From CAZWSX01 sp964636985 (GTDB taxonomy: Bacteria > Planctomycetota > Planctomycetia > Pirellulales > Pirellulaceae): a stretch of 64,000 bases of DNA. Under the pieces are notes generated by a model. That model worked only from the letters and a program-made list of their open reading frames with translations, made no database searches and was not told the DNA's origin. The DNA is taken from NCBI GenBank assembly GCA_964636985.1, contig CAZWSX010000011.1, positions 124,001-188,000 on the forward strand, given 5' to 3'. This document shows, in pieces, positions 8,717 through 16,395 of the stretch. Numbering within the stretch: position 1 is the first letter of the stretch; each line of letters begins with the position of its first letter. A program made the translations under genes and the position numbers.

Positions 8717-9039
8717 GTCACGTTGAAGGGCACAGTTGAGGGGGGCAATGGCGGCTGCCCAGATCGCGAGAAGGCGGGAACAACTAGGAAATCCCTGCCA
8801 AATCGCGGTGCTCTTCAGACTAACCGTGTGGAAACCGCCGTCAAGGATTACCCAGTCTGCCCGGTCTCAATTGACGCCCCACGGCCGAAAAACCCCTACA
8901 ACGAGGGCGAACGGTATTCTCGAACGGCTGCCGTTACGTGCCGTTTACGGGGCGGAACAGGGGCGACGTGTAGAATTGGGGTGTCGCCAAGTGATGGCGG
9001 AAATTTATTGGTGACTTTCGATTCCCAAAGCGCGACAAC
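8717..9039. promoter_or_regulatory. divergent control region between chain-length gene and two-component system
   Basis: 323 nt without a gene between oppositely oriented genes, so promoters in both directions are expected. Two close direct repeats are visible: CGAACGG at 8908-8914 and 8921-8927 (13 nt apart) and TGCCGTT at 8929-8935 and 8939-8945 (10 nt apart). Repeats at one-helical-turn spacing are what OmpR-family regulators bind, so they could be sites for the regulator encoded at 9040. No clear -35/-10 pair with normal spacing was found. The regulatory role is inference. Confidence 0.35.
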
Positions 9040-9738
9040 ATGCCCCATCGTCGGATTCTAACGGTCGAAGACGACTCGGCCATTCGCCGAGGAATCGTCG
9101 ATTCCCTTCGGTTCGCTGGATTTGAGGTGGTCGAAGCCAGCCGCGGCGACGACGGCGCCCAGTTCGCGCTCCAGCAAGAACTCGACTTGGTGCTGCTCGA
9201 CGTGGTTCTCCCTGGACTGAGCGGGTTACAAGTTCTCAAGCAGATCCGCGCTGCCCGGCCGACGTTGCCCGTAATTCTCCTCACTGCACGTGGCGCCGAG
9301 GATGACCGCGTGGAGGGCTTGCGATTGGGCGCGGACGACTACGTCGTCAAGCCATTCAGCGTGAAGGAGCTGCTCGCCCGGGTCGAAGCCGTGATCCGCC
9401 GCTCCCCTGCCCGGCCGCTGGATATCGAAGAGGCTCAGCTCGTGCATGGGGTGGCTGATTTCTCCCGCCGCGAAATCCGCTACCACGATGGCGGACGGTG
9501 CGAGTTCTCCGAAAAGGAGTCGGAGTTGCTCCGCTACCTGGTGCAAAACGCTCGCCGTGTCATTACCCGCGACGAACTTCTGGAAAACGTGTGGCGGGTC
9601 AGTGCTCGCGGGCTGCCGACTCGCACGATCGATATGCACGTGGCCCGGCTTCGCGAAAAGCTCCGCGACGACGCCGAGAATCCGGCCGTTCTTGTGACGG
9701 TACGCGGCAAGGGATATATGCTGGCGATGAGCGAGTAA
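9040..9738 (+). CDS. OmpR/PhoB-family response regulator
   Basis: 232 residues. The receiver domain (1-120) has the acidic pair D11/D12, the phospho-acceptor D54 in LVLLDVVLPGLSG, T82 in ILLTARG and K104 in DDYVVKPF. The C-terminal winged helix (about 130-230) has FSEKESELLRYL, VITRDELLENVW and RTIDMHVARLREKL, ending in VRGKGYML, all standard for OmpR/PhoB DNA-binding domains. The kinase gene begins 13 nt downstream, so the pair forms one operon. It may control the divergent polysaccharide genes because it shares their upstream region, but this is only positional evidence. Confidence 0.95.
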   Translation: MPHRRILTVEDDSAIRRGIVDSLRFAGFEVVEASRGDDGAQFALQQELDLVLLDVVLPGLSGLQVLKQIRAARPTLPVILLTARGAEDDRVEGLRLGADDYVVKPFSVKELLARVEAVIRRSPARPLDIEEAQLVHGVADFSRREIRYHDGGRCEFSEKESELLRYLVQNARRVITRDELLENVWRVSARGLPTRTIDMHVARLREKLRDDAENPAVLVTVRGKGYMLAMSE

Positions 9739-9751
9739 TCGCCAAATTTAT

Positions 9752-11629
9752 ATGTCGAGTTTCTATTCCATGGCGCGCCGTTACACCGTTTGGGTCGTCT
9801 ACGCCCTGTGCGGTTGCCTGGTCGTTTTGGCCATGGCATGGCTGACGCGGAAGGCCTTCGAGCTCGATCGCTCCGAGCGACTTGCCCGGCAACAAGCGGA
9901 AACACAAGAACGCATGGGCCGGGCGCTGTGGCGGCTCGATTCCTTTCTGACACCGCTATTAGCACGCGAGATGGCGCGCTCGCAGAACACGTTTACCGAC
10001 AACGGAAAGCCCAACGACGAGGCCGCGCTCGTCGTGTCTTCGTACTTTGAGCTATGCGATGCAGAAGTCGGCCCGAGCCCCAGCGCCCCTTCCGCGAAGC
10101 CCTCGCTCGACCAGCAAAAGGCCGCACCGCATCCCGCTTATGGCTGGCTCGATTTCCTGTCGCTGAAGAAGCTCTTGCTGGACCCCAAGGCGAAGTCAGC
10201 GCAAGAAGAGTATCCGTCTCTCGCGGTAGCAAACTCGGGCGAGCAACAACTGTCGCTGTCGAATCCCTACGCCAATAGCGTCCTCGAAAACAACAATGAA
10301 CCGCAAGTCACGTTCCCCCAAGTCGCCGGACCGCAACAGGCGAATGGACCTCCCAGCCAATCCGAAGACTCGCCGCCTTCAATTCAGCAACGGATGCCGA
10401 ACGAGCCCAATGGTTCGCTCGACGTTCAAGCGGCCAACGGTCCGCGCCGAGCGAATCCGCAAGGAAGATCGGCCATGAACCTGCGAACGGGCGACTTGCA
10501 AAATCGAGGAAACGCCTACCAGCAGCAGATGAGCAACACTATGCAAAATAAGGAGTCTTTTGTCGCTGCAATTACGGGGCCTCCGAAAGCCCTGTGGTTC
10601 AAAGACCAACTCCTGTTTGCCCGACGAGTCGAACGCGGCGGGGAATCGCTGGTGCAAGGTTGCGTGCTCAATTGGGACGCGCTGCAACCACTCCTTTTGC
10701 ACGAAATCGAAGAACTCTTGCCGTCCGCGACGCTAGTGCCAATTAAATCCGAAGAATTCGCGGATGAACGCGGAATGCTGGCGACGATTCCCGTCACTTT
10801 GCAGGTAGGAACGTTTGATGAGCCTCGGCAAGTGTTGCTCTCCCCCATGATGGGCGCCGTCTCGGTCGCCTGGGTTTGCTTGGCCGCAGTCGGTGCGGTC
10901 TCTGCCTGGATGTTGTCGGCCGTGTTGGCACTCAGCGAACGTCGCGCGGCCTTCGTTTCGGCCGTGACTCACGAACTGCGCACGCCGCTAACCACGTTTC
11001 GCATGTACGCCGAAATGCTGGCAGGCGGGATGGTCACCGATCCAACCGCTCAGAAAACGTACCTGCAAACGCTCCAAACCGAAGCTGATCGGCTGACACA
11101 CTTGGTCGAAAACGTATTGCTCTACGCCCGACTGGAGCGCGCTGGGCCCGAGAAGCGACAGATCGATACCACCGTTGGTGAACTGCTTCGCCGCAGCACC
11201 GATCGATTGGAAGCCCGCGTCGCTCAATCCGAAGCAAAGTGGGAATTGCAAGTTCCCGACGAATTGGTCGACACCGTCGTTCGCACCGACCCCGGTGCCA
11301 TCGAACAGATTCTGTTCAACCTCGTCGACAACGCCTGCAAGTACGGAAAGGCAGCCAACGGACTATCACGAGTGTCGTTGGCTGTCTCTACAAACGGCGG
11401 ACGAGTTTCGTTCGCCGTTTCGGACAACGGGCCAGGACTTTGCACAGCCGCCAAGCGACGGCTGTTTGTTCCTTTTTCACGACCGGCCGAAGATGCCGCG
11501 GGCGGGCAACCCGGCGTGGGCCTAGGTTTAGCTCTGTGCTACCGGCTCGCCAAAGCGCTCGGCGCCACGCTGGAGCACGTCGCCGGTTCGCCTGGGACAA
11601 CGTTTCAGTTGAAGCTTCCCGCCGCGTAG
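9752..11629 (+). CDS. membrane sensor histidine kinase
   Basis: 625 residues. A membrane segment at about 11-31 is followed by an extracytoplasmic region of roughly 335 residues, whose middle (about 160-260) is low-complexity and rich in N, Q, P and S; a second membrane segment lies near 370-393. The H-box VTHELRTPLTTF places the phospho-histidine at H407 only about a dozen residues after the membrane, so no HAMP domain fits between. The HATPase domain (about 510-622) has the N-box NLVDNACKYGKA, DNGPGL and GVGLGLAL. It should phosphorylate the regulator encoded just upstream. The signal is unknown; the disordered sensor region resembles no domain I recognise. Confidence 0.93.
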   Translation: MSSFYSMARRYTVWVVYALCGCLVVLAMAWLTRKAFELDRSERLARQQAETQERMGRALWRLDSFLTPLLAREMARSQNTFTDNGKPNDEAALVVSSYFELCDAEVGPSPSAPSAKPSLDQQKAAPHPAYGWLDFLSLKKLLLDPKAKSAQEEYPSLAVANSGEQQLSLSNPYANSVLENNNEPQVTFPQVAGPQQANGPPSQSEDSPPSIQQRMPNEPNGSLDVQAANGPRRANPQGRSAMNLRTGDLQNRGNAYQQQMSNTMQNKESFVAAITGPPKALWFKDQLLFARRVERGGESLVQGCVLNWDALQPLLLHEIEELLPSATLVPIKSEEFADERGMLATIPVTLQVGTFDEPRQVLLSPMMGAVSVAWVCLAAVGAVSAWMLSAVLALSERRAAFVSAVTHELRTPLTTFRMYAEMLAGGMVTDPTAQKTYLQTLQTEADRLTHLVENVLLYARLERAGPEKRQIDTTVGELLRRSTDRLEARVAQSEAKWELQVPDELVDTVVRTDPGAIEQILFNLVDNACKYGKAANGLSRVSLAVSTNGGRVSFAVSDNGPGLCTAAKRRLFVPFSRPAEDAAGGQPGVGLGLALCYRLAKALGATLEHVAGSPGTTFQLKLPAA

Positions 11630-11633
11630 GGCG

Positions 11634-12452
11634 TTAAAGCCAAATCAGCGGATCGGCTTCGCGAGCGCTGGGCCAGCAATCAATTCCCGGGAACTTCCGG
11701 GCAAGGACCACCGCTAATTCTTCGACGGCAAATCGCTCGCTGGCATAATGCCCAGGCATCAACAAGGCGATGTCGAGCGACTCGGCTTCAAGACACGTGT
11801 GGAATGTTGCCTCGCCCGTGATAAATGTATCGCACTTGGCGGCCGCGACCGCCGGAAGAAACGAGCCCGCGCTCCCGCAACCCACTGCAACGGATCGCAC
11901 CAGGCGGTCAGGCCTTGCCACGGCTTGAATCTGCCGAACCCTTACGAATTGTTTGAGACGCTCGGCCAACTCGGTCACGGGGATTGGCTGCTTCAAATTT
12001 CCCTTGCGGCCCGTTCCGATTCGATTGGTGGTCGGTTCTGGCTGCGGCCCCTTCGCCGGCATCAACGGTTCGACGTCGATCAGTTGCAATCCCTCAGCCA
12101 AGCGCTGGTTGATGCCGTCGATCGCCGAATCGAAGGCCGTGTGAGGACTGTAAATCGCGACACCAGCTCGCGCCAGTTGCCAGAGGAGCCGGCCAGGCGT
12201 TTGCTCGACGGTCAGTCGCTTGAGCGGCCTAAAAGGGAGCGGATGATGCGTGACAATTAGCTGGCAACGGCGCTCGATCGCTTCCGCGGCACTCGCTGGC
12301 GTGATGGTTAAGCAAGTCATGATTCGCTCGGCTGGTTCGCTCGGATCGCCTGCCAGCAAGCCCACGTTGTCCCATTCTTCGGCCAACGCGGGCGGCGCGA
12401 ATAAATCGAGAAACGCCGCAACCTGCGAAATCAAAGCTGGTGAACTTGTCAT
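11634..12452 (-). CDS. NIF3/YbgI-family dinuclear metal protein
   Basis: 272 residues from the ATG at 12452. A frame continues upstream to 12524, but family members begin just before the conserved APPALAEEWDNVGLL segment, which here lies at residues 18-32 from the chosen start. IVTHHPLPF supplies the paired histidines of the di-metal centre, IYSPHTAFDSA another metal ligand, and the C-terminal GCGSAGSF and FITGEATFH motifs are typical of NIF3/YbgI. It lacks the roughly 100-residue PII-like insertion found in some bacterial members. The family is sometimes labelled GTP cyclohydrolase 1 type 2, but its biochemical role is not settled. The gene is convergent with the histidine kinase, separated by only 4 nt. 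Confidence 0.9.
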   Translation of the reverse strand: MTSSPALISQVAAFLDLFAPPALAEEWDNVGLLAGDPSEPAERIMTCLTITPASAAEAIERRCQLIVTHHPLPFRPLKRLTVEQTPGRLLWQLARAGVAIYSPHTAFDSAIDGINQRLAEGLQLIDVEPLMPAKGPQPEPTTNRIGTGRKGNLKQPIPVTELAERLKQFVRVRQIQAVARPDRLVRSVAVGCGSAGSFLPAVAAAKCDTFITGEATFHTCLEAESLDIALLMPGHYASERFAVEELAVVLARKFPGIDCWPSAREADPLIWL

Positions 12453-12599
12453 GCCCGTTTCTTGTCTGATTTGACGGTGAATGGCGGAAAATGCACCCTC
12501 GTCCAGCAGCTCCCTGCCAGACACAAAGCGTTCTCCAGGATATCATCGAAGGTTTACCGTCGCAGGTTCGGTAGCCGTTGGGTCGTGGGAAGTTGGCAA

Positions 12600-12956
12600 A
12601 TGCTCGTCGAAATGTTGCAAGGGAAAATTCACAGGGCGTCCGTCACCGATTGCCGGCTCGATTACGAAGGGAGCCTGACCGTCGATGACGACCTGATCGA
12701 ACAAGCGGGCCTGCGCGTCTACCAGAAGGTCCAGGTTCTCAACGTCAACAACGGCCAGCGGATCGAGACTTATCTGATCTCCGGCGAACGCGGCAAACGC
12801 CAGATCATCGTCAACGGCGCGGCCGCGCGCTTGATGTACAAAGGGGACCGCGTCATCGTCTGCGGCTACGGCCTCTATGACGAGGAAGAGCTCAAAACCT
12901 ACAAGCCCAAGGTTGTCGTACTCGATCACGAGAACCACATCATCGAACGGCATTAG
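12600..12956 (+). CDS. panD: aspartate 1-decarboxylase (PanD)
   Basis: 118 residues. Makes beta-alanine from L-aspartate for pantothenate and coenzyme A synthesis; the proenzyme self-cleaves to form a pyruvoyl cofactor. With the ATG at 12600 the protein begins MLVEMLQGKIHRASVTD and the cleavage pair falls at Gly24-Ser25 (YEGS), exactly as in E. coli PanD; the substrate-site lysine is K9 and Y58-like and N72-like positions follow in VNNGQRIETYL and GAAARL. An in-frame extension to 12462 would add 46 unconserved residues and is rejected. The gene precedes argS by about 90 nt; no other pantothenate gene is in the window. Confidence 0.93.
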   Translation: MLVEMLQGKIHRASVTDCRLDYEGSLTVDDDLIEQAGLRVYQKVQVLNVNNGQRIETYLISGERGKRQIIVNGAAARLMYKGDRVIVCGYGLYDEEELKTYKPKVVVLDHENHIIERH

Positions 12957-13029
12957 CGTGGGCCGAACTTGACCGGCACTATTTGATCGGTGCCGTGCGA
13001 TCGGGGAATTCACTTCGCCTTCTTACGAC

Positions 13030-13043
13030 GGACAGGATTGTCC
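13030..13043 (+). repeat. short palindrome GGACAGGATTGTCC in the argS leader
   Basis: Five-base arms GGACA/TGTCC enclose the loop GGAT. It is one of five copies of the same core in the window; two are in the 22603-22739 element, the others at 39531-39552 and 51444-51459. It ends 6 nt before the argS ATG, so the only purine-rich AGGA near the start lies partly in the hairpin loop. Confidence 0.6.
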
Positions 13044-13049
13044 TACGCC

Positions 13050-15008
13050 ATGAACATTCTTGCCGAACTGCGAAACCGATTTCGCGAACCGCTATCGAAA
13101 CTGGTTCCAGATCCTAAACCCGCGCTCGAAATGATTCGGCCCGCGCAGGATGCCAAATTCGGCGACTACCAGGCAAACTGCGCCATGTCGCTGGGCAAGC
13201 AGTTGGGCAAGTCGCCTCGCGAAATTGCCCAGCAGTTGGTCGAAGCGGTTGATCTGTCCGATCTGTGCGACAAAGTCGAAATCGCGGGTCCAGGGTTCAT
13301 CAATCTCAAGCTCAAAGACGCCTGGCTGTCGCAACAACTTGAGAAGGCCTTCACCGACGAGCGGCTCGGCGTCGAGAAAGTCGCGACTCCCAAGACCTAC
13401 GTCATCGACTACTCGTCTCCCAACGTCGCCAAAGCGATGCACGTGGGGCATATCCGATCGACGGTGATTGGCGACTCGCTGTGCCGAATCCTGAGGTTTC
13501 TCGGTCACAACGTGATCAGCGACAATCACCTTGGCGACTGGGGAACCCAGTTCGGGATGATCATCTACGGGTACAAACACTTTGTCGACAAAGAGGCGTT
13601 TGCGAAAAGCCCCGTAGGCGAATTGAACCGGCTCTACCGCCTGGTGCGGTCGTTGACCGGCTACTTCGAGAACAAAGCCGCATTGGCGCCGCTGGCGGAC
13701 GAAGTCCAAAAGCGAGAGCAAGCCGTTGCCGCCGCGTCCACCAAGCCGACGGGAGACAAAGCGGCGGACAAAAAGGCTGCGCAAAACCTCGAACGCGCCA
13801 AGAAGCAATTGGCCGACAAGCAGGAAGAACTGAGCGACCTCAAAGAAAAGATCGCGAAGTTCGAGAGTTCGCCTGCCCAGATGAAATTAGCAAGCGAACA
13901 CGCCGATATCGAAAACGCAGTGTTGGCTGAAACCGCAAAACTTCACGCCGACGACCCCGAGAACCTGAAGCTCTGGCACGAGTTCCTGCCGCATTGCCGC
14001 GTCGATATTCAGCGCATTTACGACCGGCTCGACATCAAGTTCGATCACGAACTCGGTGAGAGCTTCTACCACCATCAACTGGCCGACGTTGTCGAGGATT
14101 TTCAAAAGCGGGGCTTCGCCCGCGAGAGCGATGGGGCCATGTGCGTCTTCCTCGATGGCTTCGAAGCGCCGATGATCATCCGCAAAAAGGATGGCGCGTT
14201 CCTCTATTCGACGACCGACTTGGCGACGATCGCCTTCCGAATGAAAAACTGGAAGCCGGATGCGATTTTGTACGTGGTCGATTTCCGACAAGGGGAGCAC
14301 TTTGACAAGCTGTTTGCCGCCGCGAAGCTGTGGGGCTACCAGAACATCGAGTTCAAGCACGTGAGCTTCGGTACCGTGATGGGAAACGACGGCAAGCCCT
14401 TCAAAACTCGCGATGGAGACACCGTCGGGCTGGAAGGCTTGCTCGACGAGGCAGAGGCTAATGCCTACCGCGTTGTTTCCGAGAAGGATTCCGGCGCAAC
14501 GTTGACCGAGCCTGAGCGAAAAGAAGTGGGTCGCGTCGTCGGCCTGGGGGCAATCAAGTACTCCGACCTGTCGCACCATCGCACCAGCGACTACGTATTT
14601 AGCTATGAAAAGATGCTCGCACTCGAAGGCAACACTGCAACCTATATGCAGTATTGTTATGCCCGTCGAAACGGCATCTTCCGGCGAGGAAACATTGACG
14701 CAAATGCGATCCGGGAATCGAAGGAGCCGATTCAGCTAGGGGAACCTGCGGAACGGGCTCTGGCTCTGCAGGTCCTTCGTTTTTCAGAAGCTTTGAGCGA
14801 AGTTCCATCGGACTATTGCCCCAATATCCTCACCAATTACTTGTACGACTTGGCGAGATCTTTTACCGACTTCTTTGAGAAATGCTCTGTACTCAAGGCG
14901 GAGACCGAGTCCCTGAAGACAAGCCGTTTGAAGTTGTGCGACTTGGCTGCCAGAACGATCCAAAAGGGGCTGGGCCTCCTCGGCATCCAAACAGCTGAAA
15001 AGATCTGA
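13050..15008 (+). CDS. argS: arginyl-tRNA synthetase
   Basis: 652 residues from the ATG at 13050; the longer frame from 12990 adds residues outside the family. The N-terminal ArgS-specific domain (about 1-100) precedes the class I catalytic core with SSPNVAKAMHVGHIRST (HIGH-type motif HVGH at 131-134) and a KMSKS-equivalent region at KPFKTRDGDTV. A C-terminal DALR anticodon-binding domain ends near 652. It charges tRNA-Arg in the cytoplasm. Unusual is a lysine/glutamate/alanine-rich coiled-coil insertion at about 210-275 within the catalytic domain, longer than in E. coli ArgS. The start is preceded by a small palindrome that may fold over the ribosome-binding site. Confidence 0.96.
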   Translation: MNILAELRNRFREPLSKLVPDPKPALEMIRPAQDAKFGDYQANCAMSLGKQLGKSPREIAQQLVEAVDLSDLCDKVEIAGPGFINLKLKDAWLSQQLEKAFTDERLGVEKVATPKTYVIDYSSPNVAKAMHVGHIRSTVIGDSLCRILRFLGHNVISDNHLGDWGTQFGMIIYGYKHFVDKEAFAKSPVGELNRLYRLVRSLTGYFENKAALAPLADEVQKREQAVAAASTKPTGDKAADKKAAQNLERAKKQLADKQEELSDLKEKIAKFESSPAQMKLASEHADIENAVLAETAKLHADDPENLKLWHEFLPHCRVDIQRIYDRLDIKFDHELGESFYHHQLADVVEDFQKRGFARESDGAMCVFLDGFEAPMIIRKKDGAFLYSTTDLATIAFRMKNWKPDAILYVVDFRQGEHFDKLFAAAKLWGYQNIEFKHVSFGTVMGNDGKPFKTRDGDTVGLEGLLDEAEANAYRVVSEKDSGATLTEPERKEVGRVVGLGAIKYSDLSHHRTSDYVFSYEKMLALEGNTATYMQYCYARRNGIFRRGNIDANAIRESKEPIQLGEPAERALALQVLRFSEALSEVPSDYCPNILTNYLYDLARSFTDFFEKCSVLKAETESLKTSRLKLCDLAARTIQKGLGLLGIQTAEKI

Positions 15009-15034
15009 TCTCCGATCGAAAGGGACTTCGTATC

Positions 15035-15937
15035 GTGCCTCGCTCGAAGAATTCCGGTCGCCGCATTTCACCGGGCATCAAGGCGAAACAACCCGAGTCG
15101 GGGCAAATTGTCTGCGGCGACTCGCTGGCGGTCTTGGCAAAGTGGCCCGACGAGTTGGTCGACTGCGTGGTGACGAGCCCCCCGTACTACAACCAGCGCG
15201 ACTATCGGGGCGCTACCAAGCAAGTTGGGATCGAAACGTCGCCCGAGGACTACATCGCGCGTCTTGTGGCTGTGTTCGCACAGGTGAGGCGAGTACTGAA
15301 ACCAGCAGGAACGCTGTGGCTCAACCTCGGCGACAAGTACGACAAAGGCGAACTGCTCGGCATGCCTTGGCGCGTGGCCTTAGCGCTAGTGGCCGACGGT
15401 TGGTTGCTTCGCAGCGACTGCGTCTGGCACAAGCCGAATGCCATGCCCAGTTCCCAAAGTCGCCGGCCGACGACAGACCACGAGTACGTCTTCTTGCTGG
15501 CGAAGTCGCCCGAGTACTTCTACGACGCTGACGCCGTTCGCGAACCACACGTGACGTTCAGCGAGCAGAGCAAAATGCGCGGCGGTCGCGGCCATTTTGG
15601 TAAGCGCGGCGGCACGCCCGAGGCCGGCAAAAACAACGGCAATAACAACCTGCACGACGGCCGCTGGGACCAGGCCTTTCACCCGCTGGGGCGAAACAAA
15701 CGAACGGTTTGGTCGATCCCGCTAGGCAAGTACCGCGGAGCCCACTTCGCGGTGTTTCCGGAGCGGCTTGTTGAAAACTGCTTGAACGCCGGCTGTCCCA
15801 AAGGGGGCCTGGTGCTCGATCCTTTCTGCGGGAGCGGTACCACGTGCCTCGTTGCGGCCCGCTTGGGGATGAAGTGGCTGGGGATCGATTGCGTCCGCGA
15901 GTATTGCGAGATGGCCCGCGCACGCCTGCGCGGCTAG
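15035..15937 (+). CDS. site-specific DNA methyltransferase (amino-methyltransferase, beta group)
   Basis: 300 residues, GTG start with AAGGGA about 10 nt upstream. The catalytic motif TSPPYYNQRDY (residues 47-57) comes before the AdoMet-binding motif DPFCGSGTT (262-270), the permuted order of beta-group N4-cytosine/N6-adenine methyltransferases; the SPPY form favours N4-cytosine methylation but does not prove it. A glycine/asparagine-rich segment between them (about 180-210) is the probable target-recognition region. No restriction endonuclease gene is adjacent, so it looks like a solitary methyltransferase. It lies 26 nt after argS on the same strand and may be co-transcribed with it. Confidence 0.9.
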   Translation: MPRSKNSGRRISPGIKAKQPESGQIVCGDSLAVLAKWPDELVDCVVTSPPYYNQRDYRGATKQVGIETSPEDYIARLVAVFAQVRRVLKPAGTLWLNLGDKYDKGELLGMPWRVALALVADGWLLRSDCVWHKPNAMPSSQSRRPTTDHEYVFLLAKSPEYFYDADAVREPHVTFSEQSKMRGGRGHFGKRGGTPEAGKNNGNNNLHDGRWDQAFHPLGRNKRTVWSIPLGKYRGAHFAVFPERLVENCLNAGCPKGGLVLDPFCGSGTTCLVAARLGMKWLGIDCVREYCEMARARLRG

Positions 15938-16270
15938 CATCCACACAGTGGCGGCGCAAGAACCAAACACTTGCCTAAGTCGTAAAGAATCGTCAAAGAA
16001 TCGCGCGCGACCTGCAGGCCCATTGTAAAGCTTTAACGGTTGTAGCGACCAGGCGGGGTCTTGCCGTAAAGCCTTGTCGCGACTGCACTTGCAGCAATGC
16101 CGTCAAGGTTTAACATAGGTGTCTGTCGGCGGTTGCGCGATCGAACTTGAACTTTTTTTGATCGACGCAAGTCATTGGCAATTAGGCTCTTGTTGAGGAT
16201 CCGAGAGGGAGACGCCACGATTTCGATTTGCCTCGGAGGCGTTTATCTGACAGATTTCTCATTGCGGGGA
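15938..16270. other. non-coding stretch before the repeat-protein leader
   Basis: No gene seen on either strand. The stretch contains T-rich patches such as the run around 16151-16157 and probably holds the promoter for the downstream exported repeat protein, but no convincing -35/-10 pair was identified. Confidence 0.4.
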
Positions 16271-16373
16271 GCGCACAAGGAGTTGGTGCGCCCAAGGTGT
16301 GGAAACACACCGAGTCGGCCAGCGTTTTTCCACGGGGAATGGAAATTGCTGGTGTAGGTCCGCGGGGTGCGGA
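16271..16373 (+). promoter_or_regulatory. hairpin-rich 5' leader, candidate cis-regulatory RNA
   Basis: Four perfect small stems follow each other upstream of the repeat-protein gene: GCGCAC/GTGCGC (16271-16276 with 16286-16291, loop AAGGAGTTG), GGTGTG/CACACC (16296-16301 with 16306-16311) closed by a GAAA tetraloop, CCGA/TCGG (16311-16319), and TCCGC/GCGGA (16359-16363 with 16369-16373). A TTTTT run at 16324-16328 lies between the third and fourth. The GNRA tetraloop and the density of stems suggest a folded RNA leader. No known riboswitch class is recognised; function is inference. Confidence 0.45.
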
Positions 16374-16395
16374 TTGAATGAAAGGTTCTGAAAAG

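Noticed and set aside
8971..8976. TAGAAT as a -10 box for the response regulator gene
   Set aside because: The best upstream partner, TTTACG at 8944-8949, is 21 nt away, outside normal spacing.
16296..16328. CACCGAGTCGG followed by T-run, reminiscent of the tracrRNA terminator region
   Set aside because: Only about ten bases agree, and no Cas gene, repeat array or anti-repeat is present anywhere in the window.
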